64,000 nt of DNA. Origin: Arthrobacter jiangjiafuii (lineage in GTDB: Bacteria; Actinomycetota; Actinomycetes; Actinomycetales; Micrococcaceae). A program made the translations under genes and the position numbers. Below, in pieces: positions 1 through 8,654 of this stretch. Under the pieces are notes generated by a model that was not told where the DNA came from, did not search any database, and worked only from the letters and a program-made list of their open reading frames with translations. The first letter of the stretch is position 1, and each line of letters opens with the position of its first letter. The DNA lies in assembly GCF_018622995.1 (NCBI RefSeq), contig NZ_CP076022.1:3038001-3102000 (forward strand), given 5' to 3'.

Positions 1-126
1 GAGTCCTACGGTTTCGCGGCAAAGAAGGGCAACACCGCCCTGATCGAAGACATCAACGCCCAGCTGACCGAGCTGCGGGACAACGGCAAGTACCAGGAAA
101 TCTACGACGCGTACTTCGCCGAATAA
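1..126 (+). CDS. Amino acid ABC transporter substrate-binding protein, C-terminal fragment
   Basis: Only the last 41 residues and the TAA stop lie inside the window. The tail (reading ...GFAAKKGNTALIEDIN, then NGKYQEIYDAYF near the stop) is typical of the end of family 3 periplasmic/lipoprotein binding proteins for polar amino acids. It is followed 86 bases later by the matching permease and then the ATPase on the same strand, so it is the solute receptor of this importer. The N-terminus, signal peptide and ligand site are outside the window, so substrate cannot be read; glutamate/glutamine or a related polar amino acid is the family expectation. Confidence 0.85.
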   Translation, partial: ESYGFAAKKGNTALIEDINAQLTELRDNGKYQEIYDAYFAE

Positions 127-212
127 GCACTGACCAGCACTGAACGTTCCGCCGTCCCGGGTTGTGATCCAATCCGGGACGGCGCCACACATCTTCCGCG
201 GAAGGCTCCATT

Positions 213-998
213 TTGAAACCGTCCACCCGCAGACGCCTCTTCCGAGGCGTCCTGTATGCCATCTTTATCCTGGTCGTCGTGGCCGTAGTCCTGCTCGCGG
301 ACTGGAAAGCCATCGGGGTGAACTTCTTTGACCCTGAGGTTGCCCGGGAGGCCTTCCCCACCATCATCACGGTGGCCGCGAAGAACACCGTTATCTACAC
401 CGCCATCGCCTTTGCCGGCGGCCTGCTCCTGGGCCTGATCCTGGCACTGATGAAGCTCTCCCCCGTGGCGCCCTATCGCTGGGCCGCCACCGCCTACATC
501 GAAATCTTCCGCGGCCTGCCGGCCCTTCTGGTGATCTTCGCCTTTGCCTTCGCCGTACCGATCGCATTCCAGTGGCGCCCACCGGGCGGCAACGCCGGTG
601 CCGGCCTGATGGCCCTGATCGTGGTGTCCGCCGCGTACATCGCCGAGACCATCCGTGCCGGAATCCAGGCTGTTCCTTCCGGGCAGACCGAAGCCGCCCG
701 TTCCCTGGGCATGGGTCCGGCCTGGACCATGATCTCCGTGACCCTGCCGCAGGCTTTCCGCATCATTACCCCGCCGCTGACCAATGAGCTGGTGATCCTG
801 ATCAAGGACACCTCGCTGCTGTTCATTGCCGGCATGGCGCTGGCGGACCGCGAGCTCACCACGTTTGCCCGCGACGCCGTCTCGCAGAACGCCAACGCCA
901 CTCCGCTGGTGCTGGCAGCCCTGATGTACCTGATCATCACGCTGCCGCTGACGCAGCTGGTGGCCAGGCTTGAACGCCACAACCAGAGAGGCCGGTGA
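213..998 (+). CDS. Amino acid ABC transporter permease (HisM/GlnP type)
   Basis: A 261-residue inner-membrane permease of the polar amino acid (PAAT) ABC family. It has a Lys/Arg-rich cytoplasmic N-terminus, a first membrane helix at about residues 11-29, and further helices to the C-terminus. The EAA loop that docks on the ATPase is clear ([12 protein letters not shown], around residues 165-176), and FRGLPALL is the usual family signature before it. The start is a TTG preceded by GGAAGG; no better ATG precedes the conserved region. The stop TGA overlaps the GTG start of the ATPase, which indicates translational coupling. Together with the preceding binding protein it forms a complete importer; the exact amino acid is not determined. 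Confidence 0.93.
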   Translation: MKPSTRRRLFRGVLYAIFILVVVAVVLLADWKAIGVNFFDPEVAREAFPTIITVAAKNTVIYTAIAFAGGLLLGLILALMKLSPVAPYRWAATAYIEIFRGLPALLVIFAFAFAVPIAFQWRPPGGNAGAGLMALIVVSAAYIAETIRAGIQAVPSGQTEAARSLGMGPAWTMISVTLPQAFRIITPPLTNELVILIKDTSLLFIAGMALADRELTTFARDAVSQNANATPLVLAALMYLIITLPLTQLVARLERHNQRGR

Positions 999-1777
999 CT
1001 GCCATGAGCACTGCAGCATTCAGCTCCCCCGCCGCCGCCAACACCGCGGTCCCCGCCATTGAAGTGCGGAACCTGCACAAGAGCTTCGGCTCCAACGAGG
1101 TCCTCAAGGGCATCGACTTCCATGTGGCCCAGGGCGAAGTGGTCTGCGTGATCGGCCCGTCCGGGTCCGGCAAGTCCACTCTGCTGCGCTGCGTCAACCG
1201 CCTGGAGGAGCCCACCAGCGGCACCATCATGGTGGAGGGCGTGGACATCACCGATCCCGAGACGGACCTGGACAAGGTCCGCACCCGGATCGGCATTGTG
1301 TTCCAGCAGTTCAACCTCTTCCCGCACCTGAACGTGCTGAAGAACCTGACCCTGGCCCAGCGCCGGGCCAAGAAGCGCGGCAAGGCCGAGGCCGAGCTGA
1401 TCGCCCGCAAGAACCTGGACAAGGTGGGCCTGGGCGACCGCGGCGCAGCCTTCCCCGCCCAGCTCTCCGGCGGGCAGCAGCAGCGTGTGGCCATTGCCCG
1501 GGCGCTGTCCATGGATCCGGACATGATGCTCTTCGACGAGCCCACGTCCGCCCTGGACCCGGAACTGGTGGGCGACGTGCTCGCCGTCATGCGCAAGCTG
1601 GCCGAAGAGGGCATGACCATGATGGTGGTGACCCACGAGATCGGCTTCGCCCGCGAGGTCGGCGACCGCGTGGTCTTCATGGACGGCGGCGTCGTCGTCG
1701 AGCAGGGCCGCCCCACGGACGTGCTGGACAACCCGCAGCACCCGCGCACCCGCGAGTTCCTCTCCAAGGTCCTCTAG
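995..1777 (+). CDS. Amino acid ABC transporter ATP-binding protein (GlnQ/HisP type)
   Basis: A 260-residue cytoplasmic ATPase energising the importer encoded just upstream. Walker [10 protein letters not shown] is at residues 54-62, the Q-loop is in [10 protein letters not shown], the ABC signature LSGGQQQR precedes VAIARAL, Walker B is [14 protein letters not shown], and the switch His is in VVTHEIGFA. Length is normal for the family (about 240-260) with a short Ala-rich N-terminal addition. The start is GTG at 995, overlapping the permease stop; an ATG three codons later (1004) is an alternative. The gene closes the transcription unit and is followed by a strong terminator. Confidence 0.95.
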   Translation: MTAMSTAAFSSPAAANTAVPAIEVRNLHKSFGSNEVLKGIDFHVAQGEVVCVIGPSGSGKSTLLRCVNRLEEPTSGTIMVEGVDITDPETDLDKVRTRIGIVFQQFNLFPHLNVLKNLTLAQRRAKKRGKAEAELIARKNLDKVGLGDRGAAFPAQLSGGQQQRVAIARALSMDPDMMLFDEPTSALDPELVGDVLAVMRKLAEEGMTMMVVTHEIGFAREVGDRVVFMDGGVVVEQGRPTDVLDNPQHPRTREFLSKVL

Positions 1778-1796
1778 CCGCTGCAGCTTGCACGGC

Positions 1797-1833
1797 AACA
1801 GCCCTTCCGCACATTGCGTGCGGGAGGGCTGTT
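1797..1833 (+). terminator. Terminator after the amino acid ABC operon
   Basis: A 16-bp arm beginning AACAGCCCTTCC pairs with a matching arm ending GGGAGGGCTGTT around a 5-base loop, 20 bases after the ATPase stop. It is followed by a weak pyrimidine-rich tail (CCCGTTT). It sits between convergent genes (the next gene, menD, ends at 1859 on the other strand) and may serve both. Confidence 0.8.
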
Positions 1834-1858
1834 CCCGTTTCCGGGCCGTTATGCCGGG

Positions 1859-3610
1859 CTACCTGGCGCGGGGTGCCAGCACCGCCTGGACCGCGCCCTT
1901 GACCTTCGCATGCAGCCCGCGCAGCGAGGCCCGCTGCACCGGAACCTCCAGGATGGACCGGCCGGAAATAGGGGCGTCCAGGGCGGCGTCGAGCTCCTCA
2001 ATGCTGCGGACCACTTGGTACTGCACCCCGTAGGCAGCGGCCAGCGCCGCCAGGTCAGCGGTGTGCGGCGTACCGAAGAAGCGCTCGACGACGGCGGTGT
2101 ATTCCGCCTGCTCCTCCCCCAGCGCGCCGTGCTCCAGGGTGGAGAAGATGCCGCCGCCGCCGTCGTTCAGCACCACGATCTGCAGGTCGGGCTCGGGTTC
2201 GCCGGTGCCGAGCAGGAGGGCGCCGGCGTCGTGCAGGAAGGTCAGGTCGCCGAGCAGCAGGCGGGTGGGGATGCCGTTGGCCAGCGCGATGCCCGACGCC
2301 GTGGCGATGGTGCCGTCGATGCCGGCCAGTCCGCGGTTGGCGTAGACGTCCAGCGGGTGCCAGTCCGGGGCGGCCATCAGGTCCAGGTCGCGGATCGGGT
2401 TGGAGGAGCCGAGCACCAGGTTGCCGTCGGTGTGGTCCCAGACCAGGTCGGCGACGTGCAGGCCGTTGAGTTCACTCTGCCCGTCCAGCAGGGAGGCGAT
2501 TGCTGCAGTCGCTGCAGCGGAGGCTTTCTGCCAGCGCCCGAGCCAGCCGGGAGTGCCTCGGCCGGCGAAGTCGAAGAGGCCGGACAGGTCGGTGATGATG
2601 GTTTCGGGCCGGCGGCCGGGGGTGAACCAGTTGACCGGCCGCGGCACGTAGATCGCCTTTTCCACATCGCGGCGGGCCAGCAGGCCGGCCACCGGACGGG
2701 ACAGTGTGGGACGGCCGAAGACCACCACCCGCTCGATCTCCGGGCCCAGCTCCTCGAGCAGCAGCCGGTACGCGTTGATTGCGTTGGGGCCGAAGCGCGC
2801 ATTGGAGGACGGTTCTGCCAGCAGCGGCAGACCGGCACGGCGGGCAAACAGGGCGGCGATCTCCCCTGCGCCGTCGCCGGCAATGACCACGGCACGGTGC
2901 GTGCCGTCGTGGTTCGCCAGCACTGCGGCTTCCCGTCCGGTGGCGACGGGGTCGGCGGGCAGATCCGCGTCCGGGAGTTCGGCGTAGGCTGCTGCCAGTT
3001 CGCCGGTGTCACCGTCCTGCGGGATCAGCGGGTCGCGGAACTGCAGGTTGATGTGGATCGGTCCCACCGGGTTGCCGGCACTGACCTCGTCGAAGGCCGC
3101 GCTGATCGCCCCTGCCGGGTCATCGCCGGCACGGACGTTTGCGGTGGAGGCGGGGAACTGGGCGAAGATGCCGGGCTGGACGGTCGTCTGGTTGGCCCCG
3201 GTGCCGTGCAGTTCCGCGGGGCGGTCGGCCGAGAGCACCACCAGCGGCACACCGGCGTGATGGGCTTCCATCACGGCCGGCATCAATTCGCCCACCGCGG
3301 TGCCCGAGGTGGTGACGACGGCGGCCGGCCGGTGTCCGCCGCGCGCCAGGCCCAGGGCGGTGAAGCCCGCGACCCGTTCGTCGATCCGCACGTGGACCGT
3401 CACCCGGCCCTGCACTTCGGCTTCCGCCAGGGCATAGGCCAGCGGGGCGCTGCGCGAGCCCGGGGCGATGACGACGTCGCGCACCCCTGCCGCAGTCAGT
3501 GCCGACACCGCTGAGCGGGCTGCCTGCAGGGAACTGAGGTTGCTGGCCGACGCCGGGTCAGCGGAGTCTGCGGCGGAGGACGGGCTGGGGGACTTCGAGG
3601 TTCCGGTCAC
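1859..3610 (-). CDS. menD: 2-succinyl-5-enolpyruvyl-6-hydroxy-3-cyclohexene-1-carboxylate synthase (MenD)
   Basis: A 583-residue ThDP enzyme that condenses isochorismate with 2-oxoglutarate in menaquinone synthesis. Recognisable MenD blocks are APGSRSAPLAYALAEA near residues 48-63, TSGTAVGELMPAV, the SADRPAELHGTGANQT block, and the ThDP-binding region LGDLTFLHD to VVLNDGGGGIF near residues 455-495. About 30 Ser/Ala-rich residues precede the conserved part. The assigned GTG start has GGAGGG almost touching it, so the true start could lie slightly downstream. menC, another gene of the pathway, lies about 25 kb away in this window, so the men genes are scattered. The two following ThDP enzymes upstream on the same strand are only distantly related to it. 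Confidence 0.94.
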   Translation of the reverse strand: MTGTSKSPSPSSAADSADPASASNLSSLQAARSAVSALTAAGVRDVVIAPGSRSAPLAYALAEAEVQGRVTVHVRIDERVAGFTALGLARGGHRPAAVVTTSGTAVGELMPAVMEAHHAGVPLVVLSADRPAELHGTGANQTTVQPGIFAQFPASTANVRAGDDPAGAISAAFDEVSAGNPVGPIHINLQFRDPLIPQDGDTGELAAAYAELPDADLPADPVATGREAAVLANHDGTHRAVVIAGDGAGEIAALFARRAGLPLLAEPSSNARFGPNAINAYRLLLEELGPEIERVVVFGRPTLSRPVAGLLARRDVEKAIYVPRPVNWFTPGRRPETIITDLSGLFDFAGRGTPGWLGRWQKASAAATAAIASLLDGQSELNGLHVADLVWDHTDGNLVLGSSNPIRDLDLMAAPDWHPLDVYANRGLAGIDGTIATASGIALANGIPTRLLLGDLTFLHDAGALLLGTGEPEPDLQIVVLNDGGGGIFSTLEHGALGEEQAEYTAVVERFFGTPHTADLAALAAAYGVQYQVVRSIEELDAALDAPISGRSILEVPVQRASLRGLHAKVKGAVQAVLAPRAR

Positions 3611-3681
3611 CCCTCCATCCTAGGGTTCCGGGTGCGGGTTATGACCTTGAGAGCCGCCGTCCTCCCCTCTGCGGCCCTTCA

Positions 3682-5364
3682 TCAGTAGGCCCGAACCCGC
3701 TGTTCCACGACCAGGTGGATGAGCGCAAAGGTCTTGTCCACATCAATGGCCCGAAGGGCTGCCTCGACAGCGGCGGGCACATCGGGGTCGCGCTCCACCT
3801 TGATGCCGAAACCGCCAAAGGCCTGGGCCATCACCGCAAACTCGGGGTTTTTCAGCTGGGTTCCGGAGACCCGGTCCGGATAGTGGCGCTCCTGGTGGGT
3901 GCGGATCGTGCCGTACTCCTGGTTGTCCATCACGATCACCAGCGGAGTGGCCCCGTATTGGGCGGCCGTGGCCAGCTCCTGGCCGTTCATCAGGAACTCG
4001 CCGTCACCGGCAATCGTCACCACGCGCCGGCCCGGGTAGGTCAGTGACGCAGCGACCGCCGACGGCACGGAGTACCCCATGGAACCGTTGCGGGCGCTGA
4101 CCATCGAGGCGTACCGCTTCGTGGGGAAGTACCGGTGGGCCCAGTTGGTGTGCTCGCCCGCGCCCAGGGTGACCATGGCGTCGTCGGGCAGCGTGGGCAC
4201 CAGATGTGCCATCAGCGTGTCCATCTTCGCCGGCCCCTGGCCGGGGGCGGCCGTCGGCAGGGCGGCGAATGATTCCTGTTCACCGCGCATGCGGGAGGTC
4301 CAGGCTTTCCATTCGTCCTTGACCGGCAGATCCATCAGCACCAGGTCACGGACAAAGACGTCCGGCTTGGCGACGATCTGGTAGGAGACCGGACCGGAGC
4401 GGCCGCGCAGCGAGGGATCGATTGTGACGAGGAAGTTCTTCTTGCCCCAGTCCTGCCGGGCGACAAAGCCATCGGTGAGCACGTCACCGGGCACGGTGCC
4501 GACAAAGACCAGCAGGTCCGTCTCTTCGAGCAGGTCGTAGGTGGGCTTCGGCCGGCCGTACCCGATCGGTCCGACGTAGGAGGGTGAGTCAAAGGGTACG
4601 GTTCCTTCGCAGCGCCATTCGGCGGCGGCGGGGAGGTGGTGTTCCTCCAGCCACCGGGTGAGGGCATCCGCGCCTTCCTGCGTCCAGTCATTGCCACCGG
4701 TGACAAACAGCGGCTTGTCCGCTTCCTTCAGCGCAGCCTGCAGCGCTTTCCAATCCGTCACGGTCATGCCGCCGGGAGCAACAGGAATCGGCGGATGCAG
4801 GACGGCGCTGATTTCCTTGCGGATGATGTCTTCGGGAAGGCCGACGACGACGGGGCCGGGACGGCCGCTCATGGCGGCAAAGATCGCCTCGGCCACAATC
4901 TCGGAGGCCCGCTCCGGGTGGTCCAGGACCATGACGCGTTTGGCTCCCGTGTCGAACCAGGCTTTGATATCGAACTCCTGGAAAGCTTCACGGTCCCGGT
5001 GCTCAAACGGAATCAGGCCCACAAAGAGCACCATCGGCGTGGAATCCTGCCAGGCAGTGTGCAGGCCAACGTGCGCGTTGGCGGCGCCCGGCCCGCGCGT
5101 GACCATGGCGATCCCGGGCAGCTGCTGCATCTTGCCGGCAGCCTCGGCCATATACGCGGCCCCGCCTTCGTGCCGGCACACGATCGTCTCGATCGGTGAG
5201 TGGTGCAGCCCGTCCAGCACATCCAAGAAGCTCTCACCGGGCACCACGTACGTGCGTTCCACCCCGTGGGCAGCCAGCGAATCAACAATCACATGGCCTG
5301 CCGACTTGGTGGCGGGGGCGTCGGAAAAGGTGCATGCCTGAGGCAGCTCTGACATCGTTGTCAT
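3682..5364 (-). CDS. ThDP-dependent enzyme of the acetolactate synthase/benzoylformate decarboxylase family
   Basis: A 560-residue cytoplasmic ThDP enzyme with three-domain architecture. The activating Glu is in CRHEGGAAYMAEAAG (about residues 63-77). The cofactor motif starts at IAGDGEFLMNG and ends at VIVMDNQEYGT (about 455-490). Family members decarboxylate 2-oxo acids or make acetolactate; the acetolactate synthase identity is not supported because no small subunit follows. It lies 208 bases downstream of a second, different ThDP enzyme and a HisC-like aminotransferase on the same strand. A role in amino acid or keto-acid catabolism is inferred from that context; the substrate is unknown. 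The ATG start is preceded by GAAAG and an alternative ATG lies three codons in. Confidence 0.85.
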   Translation of the reverse strand: MTTMSELPQACTFSDAPATKSAGHVIVDSLAAHGVERTYVVPGESFLDVLDGLHHSPIETIVCRHEGGAAYMAEAAGKMQQLPGIAMVTRGPGAANAHVGLHTAWQDSTPMVLFVGLIPFEHRDREAFQEFDIKAWFDTGAKRVMVLDHPERASEIVAEAIFAAMSGRPGPVVVGLPEDIIRKEISAVLHPPIPVAPGGMTVTDWKALQAALKEADKPLFVTGGNDWTQEGADALTRWLEEHHLPAAAEWRCEGTVPFDSPSYVGPIGYGRPKPTYDLLEETDLLVFVGTVPGDVLTDGFVARQDWGKKNFLVTIDPSLRGRSGPVSYQIVAKPDVFVRDLVLMDLPVKDEWKAWTSRMRGEQESFAALPTAAPGQGPAKMDTLMAHLVPTLPDDAMVTLGAGEHTNWAHRYFPTKRYASMVSARNGSMGYSVPSAVAASLTYPGRRVVTIAGDGEFLMNGQELATAAQYGATPLVIVMDNQEYGTIRTHQERHYPDRVSGTQLKNPEFAVMAQAFGGFGIKVERDPDVPAAVEAALRAIDVDKTFALIHLVVEQRVRAY

Positions 5365-5572
5365 CTCGTCACTTTCGTTGCTCGAATCAAAGGCGCCGCC
5401 AGACTGTCAACGACGTTCGAAATCCCCCAGCGGGCCACCCATCTCGGCTCTGAGGTGGGATTATCGTAACCGCACGGGGTTCTAATCCGGTGAAGTGTGA
5501 CGAAGGCCGAACTCTGCGCCACAGCGCCTCGAGCCCGGGTCAGGCAGTGGTGCCCAGCCCCGCTCAGCCCGA

Positions 5573-7225
5573 TCAGCGCCGGGCGGCATCCGCAGCGAGA
5601 ATGGGCGCCATGCTTTCGCGCATGTAATCGGCAACCTCGGTTTGGGTGACGGCCACATCAAGCACGAAGAGGCCCTCGGCACCGGCGCAGAGCCATTCCT
5701 TGAGCATCTGAAGGTCGGACAGGGAACGCACTTTCACGCCCTGCGCACCCATGGCAATGCCGAGGGCGCTGAAGTCGACTTCCGGGATCTGCATGGCGGT
5801 ATCGTCCAGGCCGCGGGCTGCGTACTGATGGACTTCGGCGCCGTAAGCGGCGTCGTTGAAGACCACCATCACACCGCTCGGAATGGCACGGACAGCTGAT
5901 TCGAGGTCGGCCAGGGCCATCAGGGCCCCGCCGTCGCCGGCGATCAGCACGGTGGTGCGGTCCGGGCGGGCCACCGCCGCACCCACCGCTGCAGGGATTC
6001 CCAGGCCGATGGACTGGAACGCGGTGCCCACCATCATGAGGCCCTGCGGATCGGGCGCCTCGCAGTACATCGGGATCCAGCCGCAGAAGTGCCCGCCGTC
6101 CTGGACGATGGTGCGCTCGGTCGGCAGGAGGGTATCGAGGGCCTGGGCGACGGCGCGCGGGTTCAGCCGGCCGTCGGCCGCAAATTCCTCTGCCGGCTGG
6201 TCCTGGGCGAACGCGGAAGTGGTCACCTCAGGGTGTTCGGTCCGCCAGCCGTCGACGGCGGAGACCGCGGCGGTCAGCGCAAGGGCCGTTTCCCGGACAT
6301 CGGCCTGCACAAAGGTGGAGACCCGGGGGTTGGTCGGGGCGGCAAGTTCATCGATCTGGATGACCTCGGCATCCTCGGCGAACAGCGAGCCGTACCTGGT
6401 CTGGAAGGCATTGAGGCTGGCGCCGGCCACGAGGACCAGGTCAGCGGAGCGCATCAGCTGCAGCGGCGCCATCCGTGCGAACCCGCCGGCGATGCCCAGG
6501 TCCCAGGGGGTATCGAGGCTGTTGCGGGCCATGACGGAGGTGGCGAACAGGGCGCCGAGCTTATCGCCCAGCTCCACCAGGGCCGTCCCCGCGCCGGAGA
6601 TCACGGCGCCGTTGCCGGCCAGGAAAAGCGGGCGCTTGGCCCGGTTCAGCAGGGTAGCCAGGTGTTCGACGACGGCGGGTTCCGGTGCCGTCCGAACGAC
6701 CGGCAGCGGCTGTGCTGAAGTTTCCTGAGGCCCGGCGGGTTCGTTGGAGAGGTCGTAGGGAATGGACAGGACAACGGGGCACCGTTCGCGGCGGGCGGTG
6801 GACCAGGCTTCTTCCGCGAGACGCTCGGCGTTTCCGGTGCCGACGCTGAGGGTCAGGACGCCCAGGCCCCGGGCGACCATCAACTGGTCGATGTCCCACG
6901 GCCGGGGACCGGTGGTCGGCGCTTCGCCCACGACAACCACCATGGGCGTGCGTGCCTTGGCCGCTTCGGTGAGGGCGGTCAGGGAGTTGGTGAACCCTGC
7001 CCCGTAGGTCACCGTTGCCACCGCAACTTTGCCCGAGGCCCGGTAATAGGCGTCGGCCATGGCGACTGTTCCGGCCTCATGCCGGGCGCTGATATACGGC
7101 AGGCCCCGGGCGGTGAGGTTGGAGGTGAAAAACGCGTTGCCGTTGCCCATCAGGCCAAAAACAACCTCGGTGTGCCGCGCGCATACCTCGGCGACGACGT
7201 CGGAAACGTTCGGGTGCTCTGTCAT
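5573..7225 (-). CDS. Second ThDP-dependent enzyme (2-oxo acid decarboxylase/acetolactate synthase-like)
   Basis: A 550-residue protein of the same superfamily as its downstream neighbour but clearly divergent. The catalytic Glu is in SARHEAGTVAMADAYY (about residues 46-60). The diphosphate/Mg motif runs from LIAGDGGALMAL to VVFNDAAYGAE (about 425-460), with ND where the classic motif has NN. WDIDQ and other unusual active-site loop residues give no substrate. The start is ATG with AAGGAA seven bases upstream, only 17 bases after the aminotransferase stop, so the two are almost certainly co-transcribed. A transaminase followed by a ThDP decarboxylase is the layout expected for an Ehrlich-type amino acid to aldehyde route; this is inference. 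Confidence 0.85.
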   Translation of the reverse strand: MTEHPNVSDVVAEVCARHTEVVFGLMGNGNAFFTSNLTARGLPYISARHEAGTVAMADAYYRASGKVAVATVTYGAGFTNSLTALTEAAKARTPMVVVVGEAPTTGPRPWDIDQLMVARGLGVLTLSVGTGNAERLAEEAWSTARRERCPVVLSIPYDLSNEPAGPQETSAQPLPVVRTAPEPAVVEHLATLLNRAKRPLFLAGNGAVISGAGTALVELGDKLGALFATSVMARNSLDTPWDLGIAGGFARMAPLQLMRSADLVLVAGASLNAFQTRYGSLFAEDAEVIQIDELAAPTNPRVSTFVQADVRETALALTAAVSAVDGWRTEHPEVTTSAFAQDQPAEEFAADGRLNPRAVAQALDTLLPTERTIVQDGGHFCGWIPMYCEAPDPQGLMMVGTAFQSIGLGIPAAVGAAVARPDRTTVLIAGDGGALMALADLESAVRAIPSGVMVVFNDAAYGAEVHQYAARGLDDTAMQIPEVDFSALGIAMGAQGVKVRSLSDLQMLKEWLCAGAEGLFVLDVAVTQTEVADYMRESMAPILAADAARR

Positions 7226-7242
7226 GTCTGTATTCCTTGAGG

Positions 7243-8328
7243 TTAGTGCAGGGGTGCCAGCAGGGCGGCGGCGTGCCGGGCCACGTCCAGGATCCGGTCG
7301 TTGGCCTCGGGAGAACCAACGGTGATGCGGATGCCTTCGTCGGCGAAGACGCGCACGGAGAGGGCTTTCTCCTCGAACAGTGCGGCCAGTGCCGCGGTGT
7401 GGTCTCCGCTGTCGAGCCAGAGGAAGTTCGCCTCCGAGGGCTGGACGGGCAGGCCGGCCTCCAGCAGGCCTTCGTGCAGGCGGCGGCGCTCCTGAACAAG
7501 GATGTCGATCCGCTCCTGCAGTTCGTTCTCGGCCTGCAGGGAGGCCACGCCGGCGGTCTGGGCCAGCGACGTCACGCCAAACGGAACGGCGACCTTGCGC
7601 AGGTTGGTGACCAGTTCCGGTGCCGCGATGGCGTAGCCCAGCCGCAGCCCGGCCAGGCCGTAGGCCTTCGAGAACGTGTGCAGCACTGCAACGTTGGGGT
7701 ACTTGCGGAACATGTCGATGCCGACGGCGGTGTCCGCGTCGCGGTTGAAGTGGACGTAGGCCTCATCGAGGACGACGAGCGTGTCAGCGGGCACCGACTG
7801 GATGAACGCCTCCACCGCCGCGGCGCTGAGCACTGCGCCGGTGGGGTTGTTCGGGTTGCAGACAAAAATCAGCCGCGTCCTCGGGGTGACCGCGGCAGCC
7901 ATCGCGGCGAGGTCATGCCCGCCGTCGGCCGTCAGCGGAATGGGCTGCGGTGTGGCGCCCGCGGAGGTGGCCAGCAGCGGGTAGGCCTCGAAGGACCGCC
8001 AGGCAAACATCACCTGGTCGCCCGGGTTCGTGACGGCGAGGATGATCTGGCTGGCGACCTCAACGGACCCGGCGCCGAGTGCAATGTTCTCCGCGGAGAC
8101 GCCCCACCGGCCGGCGATGGCAGCGGTGAGTTCCCCGGCCGCTATTTCCGGATACAGGTTGATGCTCGAAACCGCTCCGGTCACGGCCTCGATCACGGAG
8201 GGCAGCGGCGGGTACGGATTCTCATTGGAGGAAAGCTTGAATGCCTTGAGCCCGTTGGTGCCGCCGGGTGTTTTTCCCTGGCGGTAGGGCGGAAAGTTTT
8301 CGAGTCCGGCACGGTGCGGAATGTTCAT
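7243..8328 (-). CDS. HisC-family PLP aminotransferase (histidinol-phosphate/aromatic amino acid type)
   Basis: A 361-residue fold-type I aminotransferase. The N-terminal KLSSNENPYPP block (about 30-40), VCNPNNPTGAVL, VVLDEAYVHF and the PLP-lysine segment HTFSKAYGLAGLRLGYA (about 217-234) are all intact. The family covers HisC and the aromatic aminotransferase Pat of corynebacteria, which share length and motifs. No his genes are near, while two ThDP enzymes follow and an amino acid permease is divergent, so an aromatic amino acid aminotransferase is the better guess. The ATG start has CAGGAG seven bases upstream. It heads the minus-strand unit running towards menD. Confidence 0.88.
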   Translation of the reverse strand: MNIPHRAGLENFPPYRQGKTPGGTNGLKAFKLSSNENPYPPLPSVIEAVTGAVSSINLYPEIAAGELTAAIAGRWGVSAENIALGAGSVEVASQIILAVTNPGDQVMFAWRSFEAYPLLATSAGATPQPIPLTADGGHDLAAMAAAVTPRTRLIFVCNPNNPTGAVLSAAAVEAFIQSVPADTLVVLDEAYVHFNRDADTAVGIDMFRKYPNVAVLHTFSKAYGLAGLRLGYAIAAPELVTNLRKVAVPFGVTSLAQTAGVASLQAENELQERIDILVQERRRLHEGLLEAGLPVQPSEANFLWLDSGDHTAALAALFEEKALSVRVFADEGIRITVGSPEANDRILDVARHAAALLAPLH

Positions 8329-8415
8329 GGGGGTTCTCCTGGTGAGCCGGAGGTGAAAGATAGTCGCAGCGCCGGAGCGCTTCCCGACGAGGCTAGGGTA
8401 ATTTCGCTCACATAA

Positions 8416-8494
8416 ACAAGCTGCACAGCGATCGCCGGACAGAGTGCATCATAAAACGACCCGCAGTGCCTCTTTTTATGTACAAATTGCACAG
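8416..8494. promoter_or_regulatory. Paired direct repeats in the divergent aminotransferase/permease intergenic region
   Basis: The 326-base gap between the aminotransferase and the APC permease contains ACAAGCTGCACAG (8416-8428) and ACAAATTGCACAG (8482-8494). These are direct repeats 66 bases apart, about six helical turns, in locally AT-richer DNA. A separate short palindrome, GTGAC-TAGC-GTCAC, follows at 8528-8541. The position suits a shared operator for the two divergent units. No regulator gene is adjacent and the binding protein is unknown. Confidence 0.4.
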
Positions 8495-8654
8495 TTTTCA
8501 GCGGCCAATTTGCCCACCCCATATTTTGTGACTAGCGTCACGTCGGGTGCCAGGCACGGACGGATCCTCTTCCACTCACCGGTTGTGCCGCGGGCAGCCC
8601 CTTGTTTTTCCGAGGCGGGTTTTCTCCGCCTCCCTACGCTTGTGAGGCATCTGC

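Noticed and set aside
1814-3514. Long open frame antisense to menD
   Set aside because: It is a mirror of menD in GC-rich DNA; Gly/Arg/Gln-rich composition, no ribosome site and no motif.
3682-7225. Acetolactate synthase catalytic pair
   Set aside because: The two ThDP proteins are not paralogues of an ilvB-type gene in an ilv operon, and no ilvN small subunit or ilvC is near.
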